Positions 52,646 through 62,116 of a DNA stretch of 64,000 bases are shown here, piece after piece (positions within the stretch are counted from its first letter, which is position 1; each line of letters opens with the position of its first letter). The stretch comes from JAGDZR01 sp049115695 (GTDB taxonomy: Bacteria > Bacteroidota > Bacteroidia > Cytophagales > Cyclobacteriaceae), in the NCBI GenBank assembly GCA_049115695.1, contig JAGDZR010000020.1:1-64000 (forward strand), in the 5' to 3' direction. The position numbers were made by a program, and so were the translations under genes. Below the pieces are notes generated by a model that saw only the letters and a program-made list of their open reading frames with translations, was not told where the DNA came from and ran no database searches.

Positions 52646-55600
52646 TTAATACTGAAAAACTCTGGGTGATTGGTTATTAATCGAAATTAGCAATACTTTT
52701 CCTGACTCTGTTGAAAAAATTGAGGCATCACGTACCTCTCCAGCTGCATCAGGACCTTTCGCCACTTCAAATCGCCTTCTCCCCTGACCTTCGAGCAAAA
52801 CTCCCTTGCTAGCTCCTAAGTACCCCAGTTGAGGGACCAGTTTGTGCAAATTCCCTCCTAACCAGAGATCCTTTTGTCCATCATTGTTGAAATCCTCAAC
52901 TACAATGGCATAAACGGGCGATTTTTGCGCAATGATTGGAAGCGGCTGAAACGCATAGCCGTCTTCATTGTTCCAAATAATGCCGCTTTGGAGGTTATTC
53001 ACAGTATGCTTAATGGCCCCATTTCGTTCTTGCTCTGAAAACAGATCTTCAAATTGCATTCCTGCATAATCATGATGCTTAAGGATCTTTTTCTTAAGAT
53101 GCGGTAGTTGCCTGGTCAATTCAGATTTCATGGCAAATGGATAGGCCCGATCGTCCAAAGGAGGAAACCAACTATACACCTGATCGGTTTGACCATTTTC
53201 ATCAAAATCCTTGACATGCATGGTCAAAGGCCTGTCTTTGGACGCCTTCAATTTTGAATTATCTCCCCAATTTCCCACTACAAAATCCTCTCGGCCATCT
53301 CCGTCCAGGTCAGCTACTTCTAATGTATTCCACCATCCTGAAGTACCTTCTATTTTATTCATGCCGCCTTCCTGATTTACAATAGTTATTGACATCCAAT
53401 CTCCTGCAACAACTAGCTCTCGCTTGCCATCTGCATTCAGATCTACCCATTTGGCATCAGTTACCATGCCCAAATCTGCGAAAGTAGAGGGCGTGATATC
53501 TGTCCAACTACCATTTGCAACTTGATATAGGTAATTTTTGGGTAGCTCTCCATATCTCCCCTGAACCAGTCGGCCACCTATAAATACTTTTGTTACGCCT
53601 TCTTCAACGCTCGCGCATACAGCACCAAAGTTTCCTGATAGCTGCACAGCGTCAGACGATTTTTCAAACATGCCAACACCATTGTTTTCATAAAACCTAA
53701 CTGGTGGGCTTGGTCGCCTGTGATCATTACCTCCAGAAACAATGATCAGGTCATTGTCTCCATCATCGTCCCAGTCCAGCAATACTCCGCCTGTACTCTC
53801 ATATTGCTTATCCGCATTGAAGATGCCTGGAATACGTCTAAATCTTCCATTGCGCTGCTGCACATACACCTTGTCATCATCATTGGTCGCTCCCAGCTGA
53901 ATGAAATCTTCCAATTGATCTCCGTTGATATCTCCTACGACTAGTTTCGGTCCCTCAGTTGATTTCATACGAAGAAGTAACCTCTGATGGTCAAAATCAT
54001 CATAGTCATCTTCCTTGTGAGCGACCAGATTCTCAATTAGCTCTTTTCGTTCCTTGAATAAGGTAGGTTCTTTGCTTTCGTGAAGATTAGGTACGGTCGT
54101 TGCTTCGGCAAACCGAACAGTTATGGTCTGGTTCGCTGCAACATTCAATAGTTGCTGCTGGGTACCGCCCGGCCATGTAACCGTTACTTTGTCAACTGCA
54201 TCATTTTGTCCTAATCCAAAAACCAATACTGGTTCTATGCTGCTTTGAAATCCTCGTGTATTGAAGTTTTGCATACTCTGGAGGCCATCACTTGTCTCAG
54301 CATTCACTACTGCGCCAATTCCTAACTTGTTCCCCTCAGGACCTTCAAATTTGACTTTCAGGTAAGCATTGTTAGTGTTGGCCTGATAGATTGAGACAGG
54401 CATATTGACATTGTTGACAACAAGATCTAAATCTCCGTCAAGGTCCAGGTCACCGTAGGCAGACCCATTACTAAAACCCGGATGCCCCAATCCCAACTCA
54501 TCTGCCTCATTGGTAAACTTTAAATCTCCTTTATTAGAGAAAGCATAATTTTTCATTGGTGTGATAGGCAACAATTCCAGGAAATCCCTGAAATCAGCAC
54601 GTCCCTTTTGCTTAATAAAAGCGTCAATGTTTTCCCGATCAGCAAGAAAATCTACAAAATCAAGATATGTGATATCATGATAGATGCCATTGCTAACGAA
54701 AATGTCCTTATTACCATCATTTTGAAAATCAAAAATGAGTGCGCCCCAACTCCAATCCGTGGCGGCTACTCCCACTAGAGAAGCTATTTCTGAAAACTGG
54801 CCATCACCGTCATTCAGTTGTAATGCGTTTTGCACAAATTGATGATGATAATCCTCTCTGACTTTTAATTCACCAATATGAAACGGATCAAAAATGGTCA
54901 TAGATTTCAATCGATAATTATCCGCTGGAAGCATATCAGTGGTAAACAAATCCTGCTCCCCATCATTATTGATATCAGCAATGTCCGCACCCATGCTTGA
55001 TGCAGAGATCAAACCCATTCGAGTCGAAAGTTCTTCACTGTATGTGCCATCTCCCTGATTTACATAGAGATAGTCTCTTTCCCAAAAATCGTTGCTAACA
55101 AAAATGTCAGGAAGCATATCCTTGTTGATGTCCCCTACAGCAACACCAAGTCCAAAACCTATTTGACTATTCAATATGCCAGCTTCTTTGGTCACAGCTG
55201 TAAATCGCTCACCATCATTTCTCATCAGCTTATCTCCGCCCAGGCTGTCACTCGTATACCTGATGTCCTTGTAGATTCTGATTTTGCTAGGATCATGAAA
55301 ACTATTGTTGAGAATATAACAGTCCAAGTCCCCATCAAGATCATAATCAAAAAATGCTGCATGTGTAGAATATCCCTTATCAGCCAATCCAAAATCTGCC
55401 GCACGCTCTTCAAAGGTCAGGTTCCCTTGATTGATAAAAAGTTCATTCTCTCTATCGTCACCTTCAACATCCCCCGAATTACAGACGTATATGTCCAACA
55501 ATCCGTCTCCATTAACATCCGACATGACAACACCAGTACTCCATCCTCTCTCTCCTCCAACACCAGCTGCAACGGTAATATCCTCAAACTTCATGTCGCC

Positions 55601-55939
55601 TTTATTCAGGTAAAGCTTGTTCTGGCCCATATTGGCCGTTAGATAGACATCCGGCAGACCGTCAGCGTTAATATCACCAATGGCCACACCACCGCCATTG
55701 TAATAGTTGCGATAATTGATGACATTGAACTCCTTCCCATCCATGACTTCATTGATGAATCCAACTCCGGTCCTACCAGTATCCAGCAGTGAAAAGAGCG
55801 CATCGGATGGGGCCGTATAAGGTTCGGCCTGTGGCGTTTGAGGTCTTGACGTTTCTTTTTGGTTATCGCAGGCAAATAGCACCATTGTCAAACCAAGCAT
55901 AGCGTATCTCCCGAGTTTCAATTGTAATCCAGGTTTCAT
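52646..55939 (-). CDS. FG-GAP/VCBS repeat lipoprotein with ASPIC/UnbV domain
   Basis: Surface lipoprotein of 1097 residues: signal with lipobox LTMVLFAC, then many calcium-binding FG-GAP/VCBS repeats of the D-x-N-x-D-G-x-x-D type (GDINADGLPDVYL, SDVNGDGLLDIYVC, DYDLDGDLDCYI and more) forming propellers; an ASPIC/UnbV domain at about 515-615 (KLGIGAVVNAET and VTVTWPGGTQQQLLNV); then further FG-GAP repeats to the end. Such proteins are common at SusCD loci in Bacteroidota and are thought to bind polymers or proteins. It is the first gene of the minus-strand unit, 12 bp before the regulator gene. Confidence 0.9.
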   Translation of the reverse strand: MKPGLQLKLGRYAMLGLTMVLFACDNQKETSRPQTPQAEPYTAPSDALFSLLDTGRTGVGFINEVMDGKEFNVINYRNYYNGGGVAIGDINADGLPDVYLTANMGQNKLYLNKGDMKFEDITVAAGVGGERGWSTGVVMSDVNGDGLLDIYVCNSGDVEGDDRENELFINQGNLTFEERAADFGLADKGYSTHAAFFDYDLDGDLDCYILNNSFHDPSKIRIYKDIRYTSDSLGGDKLMRNDGERFTAVTKEAGILNSQIGFGLGVAVGDINKDMLPDIFVSNDFWERDYLYVNQGDGTYSEELSTRMGLISASSMGADIADINNDGEQDLFTTDMLPADNYRLKSMTIFDPFHIGELKVREDYHHQFVQNALQLNDGDGQFSEIASLVGVAATDWSWGALIFDFQNDGNKDIFVSNGIYHDITYLDFVDFLADRENIDAFIKQKGRADFRDFLELLPITPMKNYAFSNKGDLKFTNEADELGLGHPGFSNGSAYGDLDLDGDLDLVVNNVNMPVSIYQANTNNAYLKVKFEGPEGNKLGIGAVVNAETSDGLQSMQNFNTRGFQSSIEPVLVFGLGQNDAVDKVTVTWPGGTQQQLLNVAANQTITVRFAEATTVPNLHESKEPTLFKERKELIENLVAHKEDDYDDFDHQRLLLRMKSTEGPKLVVGDINGDQLEDFIQLGATNDDDKVYVQQRNGRFRRIPGIFNADKQYESTGGVLLDWDDDGDNDLIIVSGGNDHRRPSPPVRFYENNGVGMFEKSSDAVQLSGNFGAVCASVEEGVTKVFIGGRLVQGRYGELPKNYLYQVANGSWTDITPSTFADLGMVTDAKWVDLNADGKRELVVAGDWMSITIVNQEGGMNKIEGTSGWWNTLEVADLDGDGREDFVVGNWGDNSKLKASKDRPLTMHVKDFDENGQTDQVYSWFPPLDDRAYPFAMKSELTRQLPHLKKKILKHHDYAGMQFEDLFSEQERNGAIKHTVNNLQSGIIWNNEDGYAFQPLPIIAQKSPVYAIVVEDFNNDGQKDLWLGGNLHKLVPQLGYLGASKGVLLEGQGRRRFEVAKGPDAAGEVRDASIFSTESGKVLLISINNQSPRVFQY

Positions 55940-56093
55940 ATACAGAAGATTTTGGTCAGGAATGGGGGCGACAATTTCTTCACTCCATAATTAGACTGCT
56001 AATATGGCCAAATGGTAGGGAAATACTGGCCTCAAAACGACATAACCCGTATGAATAATGTCAGTATTGGTCAAAGGACCTTAAATTGAACTA

Positions 56094-56642
56094 ATGAACT
56101 ATCTGGAAAATACCATCAAACTAGCTAGGTATTACAAAGGACTAGGAGAACGAACCTTTGAACAATTGTCGGATGAGGACATGTTCTGGAGTCCAGGTGA
56201 AGATAACAATAGCATTGCAACGATCGTGAAACACCTCTGGGGCAATATGCTCTCCAGGTGGACCAATTTTTTGACAGAGGACGGGGAAAAAGGCTGGAGA
56301 AATCGGGAAGCCGAATTCGTCAACGACATTACATCCGGTGATGAGATCAAGTCTAAGTGGAATGAAGGATGGACATGTTTCATTGAAGCACTTGAGTCTT
56401 TGAGCAGCGACCAGCTCGAGGACATTATTTATATAAGAAATGAAGGCCATACCATAATGGATGCTATCCAAAGACAATTATCGCACTATCCCTATCACAT
56501 TGGTCAAATTGTGTTCATTGGTAAAATGATGAAGGGGTCGGACTGGGAAAGCCTATCGATTCCCAGAGGTCAATCAGATGCCTATAATGCCAATAAATTT
56601 GGTCAGGAAAAAGACCAACAACATTTTACTGATAATGTCTAA
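56094..56642 (+). CDS. DinB-like protein (DUF1572)
   Basis: Four-helix DinB fold protein of 182 residues. IATIVKHLWGNMLSRWTNFL carries the first His of the metal triad, and QRQLSHYPYHIGQIVFIGKM carries the other two (H-x3-H). The family includes thiol-dependent metal enzymes such as bacillithiol transferases, but the substrate here is unknown. The stop overlaps the cutC start by 8 bp (ATGTCTAA), which suggests cotranslation. Confidence 0.9.
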   Translation: MNYLENTIKLARYYKGLGERTFEQLSDEDMFWSPGEDNNSIATIVKHLWGNMLSRWTNFLTEDGEKGWRNREAEFVNDITSGDEIKSKWNEGWTCFIEALESLSSDQLEDIIYIRNEGHTIMDAIQRQLSHYPYHIGQIVFIGKMMKGSDWESLSIPRGQSDAYNANKFGQEKDQQHFTDNV

Positions 56643-57255
56643 GATTATTCGGGAAGCTTGTGTTGATACGTTAAATGATGCGCTAACAGCTGCCACAAAG
56701 GGTGTAGAAAGAATTGAGTTATGCAGCAATCTTGACCAGGATGGGTTAACACCCGAATTTACACTGGCAAAATCCGTTATAAGCTCAGTTGATATTCCTG
56801 TGAGATTAATGATCCGAACCAGAGCGGGGAATTTTAACTACAATACCCTGGAAATAAAGGAGATGATCAGACAAATTGATCAGTTGAAACCCTTGAAACC
56901 TGATGGATTTGTATTGGGGGCATTAACTGAGAATTGTTCAATAGACATTGCCACCACGACATCCTTGGTCATGGCTTGTCGCCCGTTACCTGTCACCTTT
57001 CACAAAGCCATTGATGAATCCCCTGATCTCATTGTAGCGATCCAGGATTTGATGAACATCAATGGTATATCACATATATTGACGTCAGGCGGAAAAGCCA
57101 CAGCAAATGAGGGTGCAGAGACTATTCGCAATATGCTCCTGATCAGTAAAAATCACTTTACTATTATAGCTGCTGGTAAGATAACCGCTGACAATTTAGC
57201 AGCTCATGTTGCTATGATAGGCGTGAATGAATATCATGGAAAAAAAATTGTCTAA
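56635..57255 (+). CDS. cutC: CutC family protein
   Basis: TIM-barrel protein of 206 residues from ATG 56635, close to the usual CutC length minus the last part. REACVDTLNDALTAATKGVERIELCSNLDQDGLTPE and VPVRLMIRTRAGNFNY-like sequence (DIPVRLMIRTRAGNF), PDGFVLGAL, PVTFHKAID and ILTSGGKATANEG are family blocks. The link to copper is weak in the literature sense of the family; the fold suggests an enzyme. The frame opens 19 codons earlier, but that part overlaps DinB and is unlike CutC. Confidence 0.9.
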   Translation: MSKIIREACVDTLNDALTAATKGVERIELCSNLDQDGLTPEFTLAKSVISSVDIPVRLMIRTRAGNFNYNTLEIKEMIRQIDQLKPLKPDGFVLGALTENCSIDIATTTSLVMACRPLPVTFHKAIDESPDLIVAIQDLMNINGISHILTSGGKATANEGAETIRNMLLISKNHFTIIAAGKITADNLAAHVAMIGVNEYHGKKIV

Positions 57256-57258
57256 AGG

Positions 57259-57621
57259 CTACTTGAGCATATCCCGGCGCAAAAAGGCTACTCCAAACGA
57301 AATCAGGCCAAGTATCGCTGGAACAATGATGGACTCTTCACGACCAAAATGTGTAATGGCTGCACCAATCATTGTCACGCCCAGACAAATCGATGCTATT
57401 GGAACTAGTTTACCGAATTGTTTAACGAACATTGGTACGATGACCCCAATTGCTCCTAGTAACTCTAACCCTCCTATTAATCTAATCTGCCATTCGACAA
57501 AATCCTCAGTCCAGGGCATTTGAGTGAGCATATCATCAACAGACATGGTTAGCTTCCCAAAACCCGCAGCAAGAAATGCCAGCACTACCAATACTTGTAA
57601 AACCCAAATGAAAATCTTCAT
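57259..57621 (-). CDS. DoxX family membrane protein
   Basis: Four-span membrane protein of 120 residues (IFIWVLQVLVVLAFLAAGFGKLT; WQIRLIGGLELLGAIGVIVPMFV; LVPIASICLGVTMIGAAITHF; SIIVPAILGLISFGVAFL). The A-G-x-G-K-L start and the L-x-G-x-x-E-x-x-G centre are DoxX/DoxD-like traits. Possible role in membrane redox or quinol chemistry; not shown. ATG 57619-57621 is preferred over a TTG two codons earlier. Convergent with cutC (3 bp apart). Confidence 0.85.
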   Translation of the reverse strand: MKIFIWVLQVLVVLAFLAAGFGKLTMSVDDMLTQMPWTEDFVEWQIRLIGGLELLGAIGVIVPMFVKQFGKLVPIASICLGVTMIGAAITHFGREESIIVPAILGLISFGVAFLRRDMLK

Positions 57622-57701
57622 GTTCAATTTTTAAATGTTATCACATATATGTTTATACATATAAATATATTCAAACTATCCTTACTAAGCAATTCATTGA
57701 A

Positions 57702-57732
57702 TTGAATTCCTGATTAAAAATTGCTACTTTCG
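57702..57732 (+). promoter_or_regulatory. Possible promoter of the small basic protein gene
   Basis: TTG (57702-57704), 20 bp, then TACTTTCG (57725-57732), one mismatch from TAnnTTTG. It points at the small frame at 57784. Confidence 0.35.
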
Positions 57733-57783
57733 TATACCAACTCTTGACAAGGAGACCTCATAAAGCTAAACCACCATTTGAAT

Positions 57784-57969
57784 ATGAGACCGAAAAGATA
57801 TCATTACTCGGTTCCTTGCATTAACAGAAATAATCAATTTGTAGCCTTCAAGTATCTGCGCCGTAGACGACCTGTGCTTAATCTGATCTTTGGCGACCTA
57901 TTGAGTGATCGCGAGGAATTTGAAATAGATCTATTTGAAGTATATCGTGTTAGCGCAATGTCCAATTAA
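57784..57969 (+). CDS. Small basic protein of unknown function
   Basis: Sixty-one codons from ATG 57784: an Arg/Tyr-rich first half (MRPKRYHYSVPC, YLRRRRPVLN) and an acidic second half (SDREEFEIDLFEVYR). No family is recognised. It lies downstream of a promoter-like pair and is convergent with the ABC-F gene, overlapping its stop by 4 bp. A TTG two codons upstream is possible. The coding status is uncertain. Confidence 0.4.
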   Translation: MRPKRYHYSVPCINRNNQFVAFKYLRRRRPVLNLIFGDLLSDREEFEIDLFEVYRVSAMSN

Positions 57970-59840
57970 GTACGCTCACTTAATTCGAGCCAGCGCATCT
58001 CCTTTTCGTCAATTTCCTGATTAATGTCCTCGATGCGTTTACTCATTTCAATCAATTTTTCGTAATCGCCCTCTTGATTGAGCAATAGCTCCAGTTCTTT
58101 TTTTTCAGATTGCAATTTCGGAAGCATAGATTCAATTTGACTGAATTCACGCTGCTCATTATAGCTCAATTTATTACCAGGTGCTTCCTTCGATTTAATT
58201 TCCTCTTTCTGTTTACTTTTTGATTTGGTCTCTGAAACATCTGCTAACGGCACGCCTTCCTTGTCCCTGTAATCCGTGTAGTTGCCTGGAAAATCTTTGA
58301 TCTTACCATTCCCCTCAAAAACAAATAAGTGATCTACTAATCGGTCCATAAAATATCGATCGTGCGAGACCACCATCAAGCATCCTGGAAAATTATCCAG
58401 ATAATCTTCCAAAACATTGAGGGTCATGATGTCCAAATCGTTTGTAGGTTCATCTAAAATCAGAAAGTTTGGATTGGCCATCAATACCCGCATCAGTTGT
58501 AATCGTCGTTTTTCCCCGCCACTCAACTTTCCAACAAAGTTGTGCTGCATCTTAGGTGGAAATAAGAACTGATTAAGCAATTGTGAAGCCGTGATTTGAC
58601 TACCGTCTCCCAACGTCACATACTCTGCCACCTCCTGGACGATCTCAATGACTTTCTTGTTCGGGTCAAATACTGTTTCATCCTGCGTGTAGTAGCCAAA
58701 TTTAGTCGTCTGCCCAACATCCAATTTCCCCTCATCCGCACGCATTGACTGAGTAATCACTTGAAGAAAAGTCGATTTTCCCACTCCATTCGGACCAATG
58801 ATCCCCACTTTCTCCCCTTTTCGAAATACATAGGAGAAGTTCTTCATGATTTTTAAGTCGCCAAATGACTTAGAAACCTCTTGTAGTTCAATGATCTTTT
58901 TGCCTTGCCTATCACCTTTCAACTGGACTTTCATTTCCTGCTCCTGAAGGTTTTTGTTAGCGGTCTTTTTGAGATCATGAAATGCCTCAATGCGATACTT
59001 GGATTTGGTTCCCCGAGCTTTTGGCTGTCTCCTCATCCAATCCAACTCCTTTTTCATCAAGTTGCGCGCCTTCCCAACTGTTGAAGCGTCCTGTGACTGT
59101 CTTTCGGCCTTCTTTTCAAGGAAGGCGCTGTAATTTCCCTTGTATCTAAAGATTTCGCCACGATCGATCTCCATGATCTCCGTCGTTACCCTGTCCAAAA
59201 AATACCGGTCGTGCGTAACCATCAACAATGTCAGGTTTTGGGAAGCAAGGAAGTTTTCAAGCCACTCAATAACTTCGAGATCCAAATGGTTGGTTGGTTC
59301 ATCCAAAATCAAAAAATCAGGCTTAACCACCAATGCCTGAGCAAGTGCGACGCGTTTTCGTTGACCTCCGGAAAGCGTACTCATTTTCGCAGAAAAATCA
59401 TGGATACCCAGTTTACCCAGAAGTTGTTTGACCTGCTGCTCGTATTCCCAGACATTCAGACGATCCATTTCTTCGATAAGATCGGACATATCCGGGGCGG
59501 TTTCTGGATTTAAACTTGCCTGTGTCAGGGCATCCTCATACTGACGAATGAGATTAAGTTCCTTTTTATCATCCGAAAAAACAGCTTCTCCAACGGTAGC
59601 ATCATCATCAAAATCAGGACGTTGGGAAAGAAATGAAACCTTCAATCCGTTTCTGAATGATACCTCTCCCTTGTCCTGGGTTTCAAAGCCTCCAATGACC
59701 TTCAGCAAGGTGGATTTACCACAACCATTGACACCAACCAAAGCAACTTTCTGTCCTTGATCCAATCCAAATGTAATGCCCTCGAAAAGTAGCTTTTCAT
59801 CATAACTCTTAGAAAGGTTTTCGACTGATAGATAGTTCAT
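57966..59840 (-). CDS. ABC-F ATPase (Uup-like)
   Basis: Soluble protein with two ABC domains and no membrane part; 624 residues. First Walker A GVNGCGKST (36-44), signature LSGGQRKRVALAQAL, Walker B FLILDEPTNHLDLEVI; second Walker A GPNGVGKST, signature LSGGEKRRLQLM, Walker B FLILDEPTNDLDIMT. The linker RQPKARGTKSKYRIEAF and a C-terminal Glu/Lys-rich coiled coil (about 555-624) are as in Uup. Such proteins act on ribosomes or DNA branch structures. It ends four bp after the tyrA gene upstream (3 bp gap), so it may be in its transcript. Confidence 0.92.
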   Translation of the reverse strand: MNYLSVENLSKSYDEKLLFEGITFGLDQGQKVALVGVNGCGKSTLLKVIGGFETQDKGEVSFRNGLKVSFLSQRPDFDDDATVGEAVFSDDKKELNLIRQYEDALTQASLNPETAPDMSDLIEEMDRLNVWEYEQQVKQLLGKLGIHDFSAKMSTLSGGQRKRVALAQALVVKPDFLILDEPTNHLDLEVIEWLENFLASQNLTLLMVTHDRYFLDRVTTEIMEIDRGEIFRYKGNYSAFLEKKAERQSQDASTVGKARNLMKKELDWMRRQPKARGTKSKYRIEAFHDLKKTANKNLQEQEMKVQLKGDRQGKKIIELQEVSKSFGDLKIMKNFSYVFRKGEKVGIIGPNGVGKSTFLQVITQSMRADEGKLDVGQTTKFGYYTQDETVFDPNKKVIEIVQEVAEYVTLGDGSQITASQLLNQFLFPPKMQHNFVGKLSGGEKRRLQLMRVLMANPNFLILDEPTNDLDIMTLNVLEDYLDNFPGCLMVVSHDRYFMDRLVDHLFVFEGNGKIKDFPGNYTDYRDKEGVPLADVSETKSKSKQKEEIKSKEAPGNKLSYNEQREFSQIESMLPKLQSEKKELELLLNQEGDYEKLIEMSKRIEDINQEIDEKEMRWLELSERT

Positions 59841-59843
59841 TGG

Positions 59844-60689
59844 TTATTTCAGGATTTTTCTGATTTCCCGTCCTTTTGACAGATATGCGTTTATTGCCTC
59901 CTCATTTCCATCGTCGAGGTGCTTTCTAAAAGTATTGAGATACGCTATGTAAGTGTCCAATCCTTCCAGGATGAATTTCTTGTTCTTTTTAAATATAGGT
60001 GTCCACATATCCGGAGAACTCTTGGCAAGTCTCACGGTGCTGTCAAATCCAGACCCAGCAAGTTCCAAAATTGTGGAAGCTGTTTTCTCTTTTTCCAGGA
60101 CGGTATTGCTCAACCCAAACGCAATCACATGACTGAGATGTGAAACATAAGCGAGATGCATGTCATGCTCATCAGCCGGCAAGTAGACTGTCTTCATCCC
60201 AATCAACTTGCACATTTTACGGAACTCTTCTACCGAAGTTGATTCCGACAATTCCTGTTCGCAAACAATCATCACTTTGTCTTCAAACAATGTGTCAAAT
60301 GCTGCTTGCGGACCGCTATACTCCGTTCCTGCAATGGGGTGTGCGGCAATGAATTGTTTCCGCTTTTTGTGTTGTCTGACTTGCTGGCAAATCTGCCCCT
60401 TGGTTGACCCGAAATCAACTATCACTTTTTCTGCTCCTGCATAATCAAGTAGTTGAGGGATCAATGATTCTATATGCTGCACTGGAACTGCTACTAAAAT
60501 CCAATCGGACGATTCAACGGCAGCTTCTACCGTATCACATATATGATCGATCAATCCTAATTCCTTTGCCTTTGAGAGGTTCTTACTACTGGCATCCCAC
60601 CCAAAAACTTCAATATCCTCCAGTCGCCTTTTCAACGCGAGTGCGAAGGAGCCTCCAATCAAACCAACTCCAATGATTGAAATTTTCAT
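59844..60689 (-). CDS. tyrA: Prephenate dehydrogenase
   Basis: NAD(P)-dependent enzyme that turns prephenate into 4-hydroxyphenylpyruvate for tyrosine. GVGLIGGSF (7-15) binds NAD; GSTKGQI, AAHPIAGTEYSGP (about 120-132, with the catalytic His) and HDMHLAYVSHLSHVIAF (with the second His) are family motifs. 281 residues, without ACT or chorismate mutase domain. It follows the aminotransferase gene by 24 bp on the same strand. In Bacteroidota these two are often joined by pheA and aroF, which are not in the window. Confidence 0.93.
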   Translation of the reverse strand: MKISIIGVGLIGGSFALALKRRLEDIEVFGWDASSKNLSKAKELGLIDHICDTVEAAVESSDWILVAVPVQHIESLIPQLLDYAGAEKVIVDFGSTKGQICQQVRQHKKRKQFIAAHPIAGTEYSGPQAAFDTLFEDKVMIVCEQELSESTSVEEFRKMCKLIGMKTVYLPADEHDMHLAYVSHLSHVIAFGLSNTVLEKEKTASTILELAGSGFDSTVRLAKSSPDMWTPIFKKNKKFILEGLDTYIAYLNTFRKHLDDGNEEAINAYLSKGREIRKILK

Positions 60690-60713
60690 CCCGCAAGTTT
60701 ACTACTTATTTGA

Positions 60714-61853
60714 TCAGGAAATACGCTGCCTGGCGCGTTCGAACACTTCGACAGGGCTACAGAGTGAGACTCTCACGAAGCTTTTACCCTGTTTTCCGAA
60801 AATGTGACCTGGCGTAATGAATACACCATGATCGTACAAGACTCGATCCACTAATTCATCAGCAGTCCCAGATGAACACCTGGCCCAGACAAACATGCCC
60901 ACCTGTTCAGCGGCGATTGTGCAATTCAACGACTTCAACAGCTGTTGAGCAACTTTTCGCCTCTCTTTATAGACTGAATTGAGCTGGCGATACCAGTCGT
61001 CACCAGACTTTAGTGCTTCAATAGCCGCCAATTGCAATGGTTTGAACATGCCCGAATCCATATTGCTTTTGATCCTTAGGACCGGATCAAGTAATTGCTG
61101 ATCTCCACAAACCCATCCAATGCGCCATCCAGCCATATTAAAGGTCTTTGACATGGAATTCAGCTCTAACGCTACCTTTCCAGCGCCTTCAACAGACAAA
61201 ACCGAAACTGGCTCATCGTTGAGTATAAAACTGTATGGGTTGTCATTGACCAATAATATGTCGTTTTCAAGCGCCATCGTCACGAATTGCTGAAGTACAT
61301 CTAAATTGCCTTTGGTGCCTGTTGGCATGTGCGGGTAGTTGATCCAAATGATCTTGATACGACTAAAATCAACCGTCTTAAAAAAATCCCAATCTGGCTC
61401 CCAATTGTTGTGAGGGTCAAGCGGATAATAAATCGGCTCTGCCTCAGCCATTCTGGTCACAGAAGTGTAGGTGGGATACCCAAGAGACGGAACCAATACC
61501 TGATCTCCAGGATTTAGATAGGCCATTGAAATATGATTAATGCCTTCTTTTGAACCCATTAACGGTAGCACGCCGGACATCTCATCTAGCTCAACGTCGA
61601 ATTTTTGTTGGTAAAAGTCAGCAATGGCTCGTCTTAGATCAGGGATCCCTTGATAAGACTGGTATTGGTGCATTCCAGTTTGCTCGGGGTAGTTTCTTAA
61701 GGCGTTGATCACTGAGGGAGAAGGAGGCAAATCAGGACTCCCAATGCCCAAATTGATAATTTCCTTTCCTTCTGCTTCCAGCTCTCTGATTTCTCTCAAT
61801 TTTTTAGAGAAATAATATTCCTGAACTGTTTTTAACCGATTGGCCGTCTGCAT
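60714..61853 (-). CDS. Class I/II PLP aminotransferase, probably for aromatic amino acids
   Basis: Fold-type I aminotransferase of 379 residues. INLGIGSPDLPPSPSVI at 33-49, VLPLMGSKEGI near 96 and the PLP lysine Lys236 in NSMSKTFNMAGWRIGW; the substrate Arg is in FVRVSLCSP at the end. It resembles the LL-diaminopimelate/aspartate aminotransferase branch. The tyrA gene downstream (24 bp) suggests a role in phenylalanine or tyrosine transamination. A TTTCTTTG box ends just before ATG 61851-61853, so the leader is minimal. Confidence 0.88.
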   Translation of the reverse strand: MQTANRLKTVQEYYFSKKLREIRELEAEGKEIINLGIGSPDLPPSPSVINALRNYPEQTGMHQYQSYQGIPDLRRAIADFYQQKFDVELDEMSGVLPLMGSKEGINHISMAYLNPGDQVLVPSLGYPTYTSVTRMAEAEPIYYPLDPHNNWEPDWDFFKTVDFSRIKIIWINYPHMPTGTKGNLDVLQQFVTMALENDILLVNDNPYSFILNDEPVSVLSVEGAGKVALELNSMSKTFNMAGWRIGWVCGDQQLLDPVLRIKSNMDSGMFKPLQLAAIEALKSGDDWYRQLNSVYKERRKVAQQLLKSLNCTIAAEQVGMFVWARCSSGTADELVDRVLYDHGVFITPGHIFGKQGKSFVRVSLCSPVEVFERARQRIS

Positions 61854-61967
61854 GGCGCAAAGAAACAGGGATGTTGCAATAAATCAAATGCCTGAAGAAT
61901 TGCGCATCAAATATTTAGAATATTGTCTCAATCTAGCTTCGTTCATTGAAATATTCCCAACATTTTA
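61854..61967. other. Divergent intergenic part between the aminotransferase and the metX leader
   Basis: Contains the -7-like TTTCTTTG of the aminotransferase gene at its left edge. The rest has no other element that I can support. Confidence 0.4.
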
Positions 61968-61998
61968 TTTGCAAACTGGCGGTCCATGCTTAGGTTTG
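61968..61998 (+). promoter_or_regulatory. Promoter of the metX operon
   Basis: TTTG (61968-61971), 19 bp, TAGGTTTG (61991-61998): an exact match to the Bacteroidota -33/-7 consensus. Transcription would start near 62003-62006, shortly before the riboswitch. Confidence 0.8.
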
Positions 61999-62019
61999 CG
62001 CAGCAAATCGAAAGGATCG

Positions 62020-62109
62020 ATTTATTGAGAAGCGCCGAGAGACAGGCTCTAAGACGCGCTAGCAACCTCCTCCATCTGGTGGAAAGGTGCTAATTCCTGA
62101 ATGATAAAT
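62020..62109 (+). ncRNA. SAM-I type (S-box) riboswitch
   Basis: P1 is formed by ATTTATTG (62020-62027) and TGATAAAT (62102-62109), two G-T pairs included. Inside are the conserved S-box parts: CCGAGAGACAGGCTC (P2 with kink-turn bases), GACGCGCTAGCAACC (J3/4 and the pseudoknot partner), a short P4 hairpin with TCCATCTGG and the closing AAAGGTGCTAATTCC. SAM would bind and lower expression of metX and hom. It starts about 15 bp after the promoter. No terminator hairpin with a T run is obvious up to metX, so control may act on translation or through another fold. Confidence 0.9.
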
Positions 62110-62116
62110 TGACAAT

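Noticed and set aside
55163..55642. 159-codon frame antisense to the FG-GAP gene
   Set aside because: Asp/Gly-rich repeats on the coding strand leave the opposite strand open; no motif of its own.
60738..60765. ACTTCGACAGGGCT...CAGAGTGAG, similar to the repeat core at 14.4-15.4 kb
   Set aside because: It encodes the conserved aminotransferase C-terminal segment FVRVSLCSPVEVFER on the minus strand, and lacks the palindrome arms; the likeness is chance.
61840..62028. 62-codon plus-strand frame before metX
   Set aside because: It runs antisense into the aminotransferase start, over the promoter and into the riboswitch, and its composition is not protein-like.
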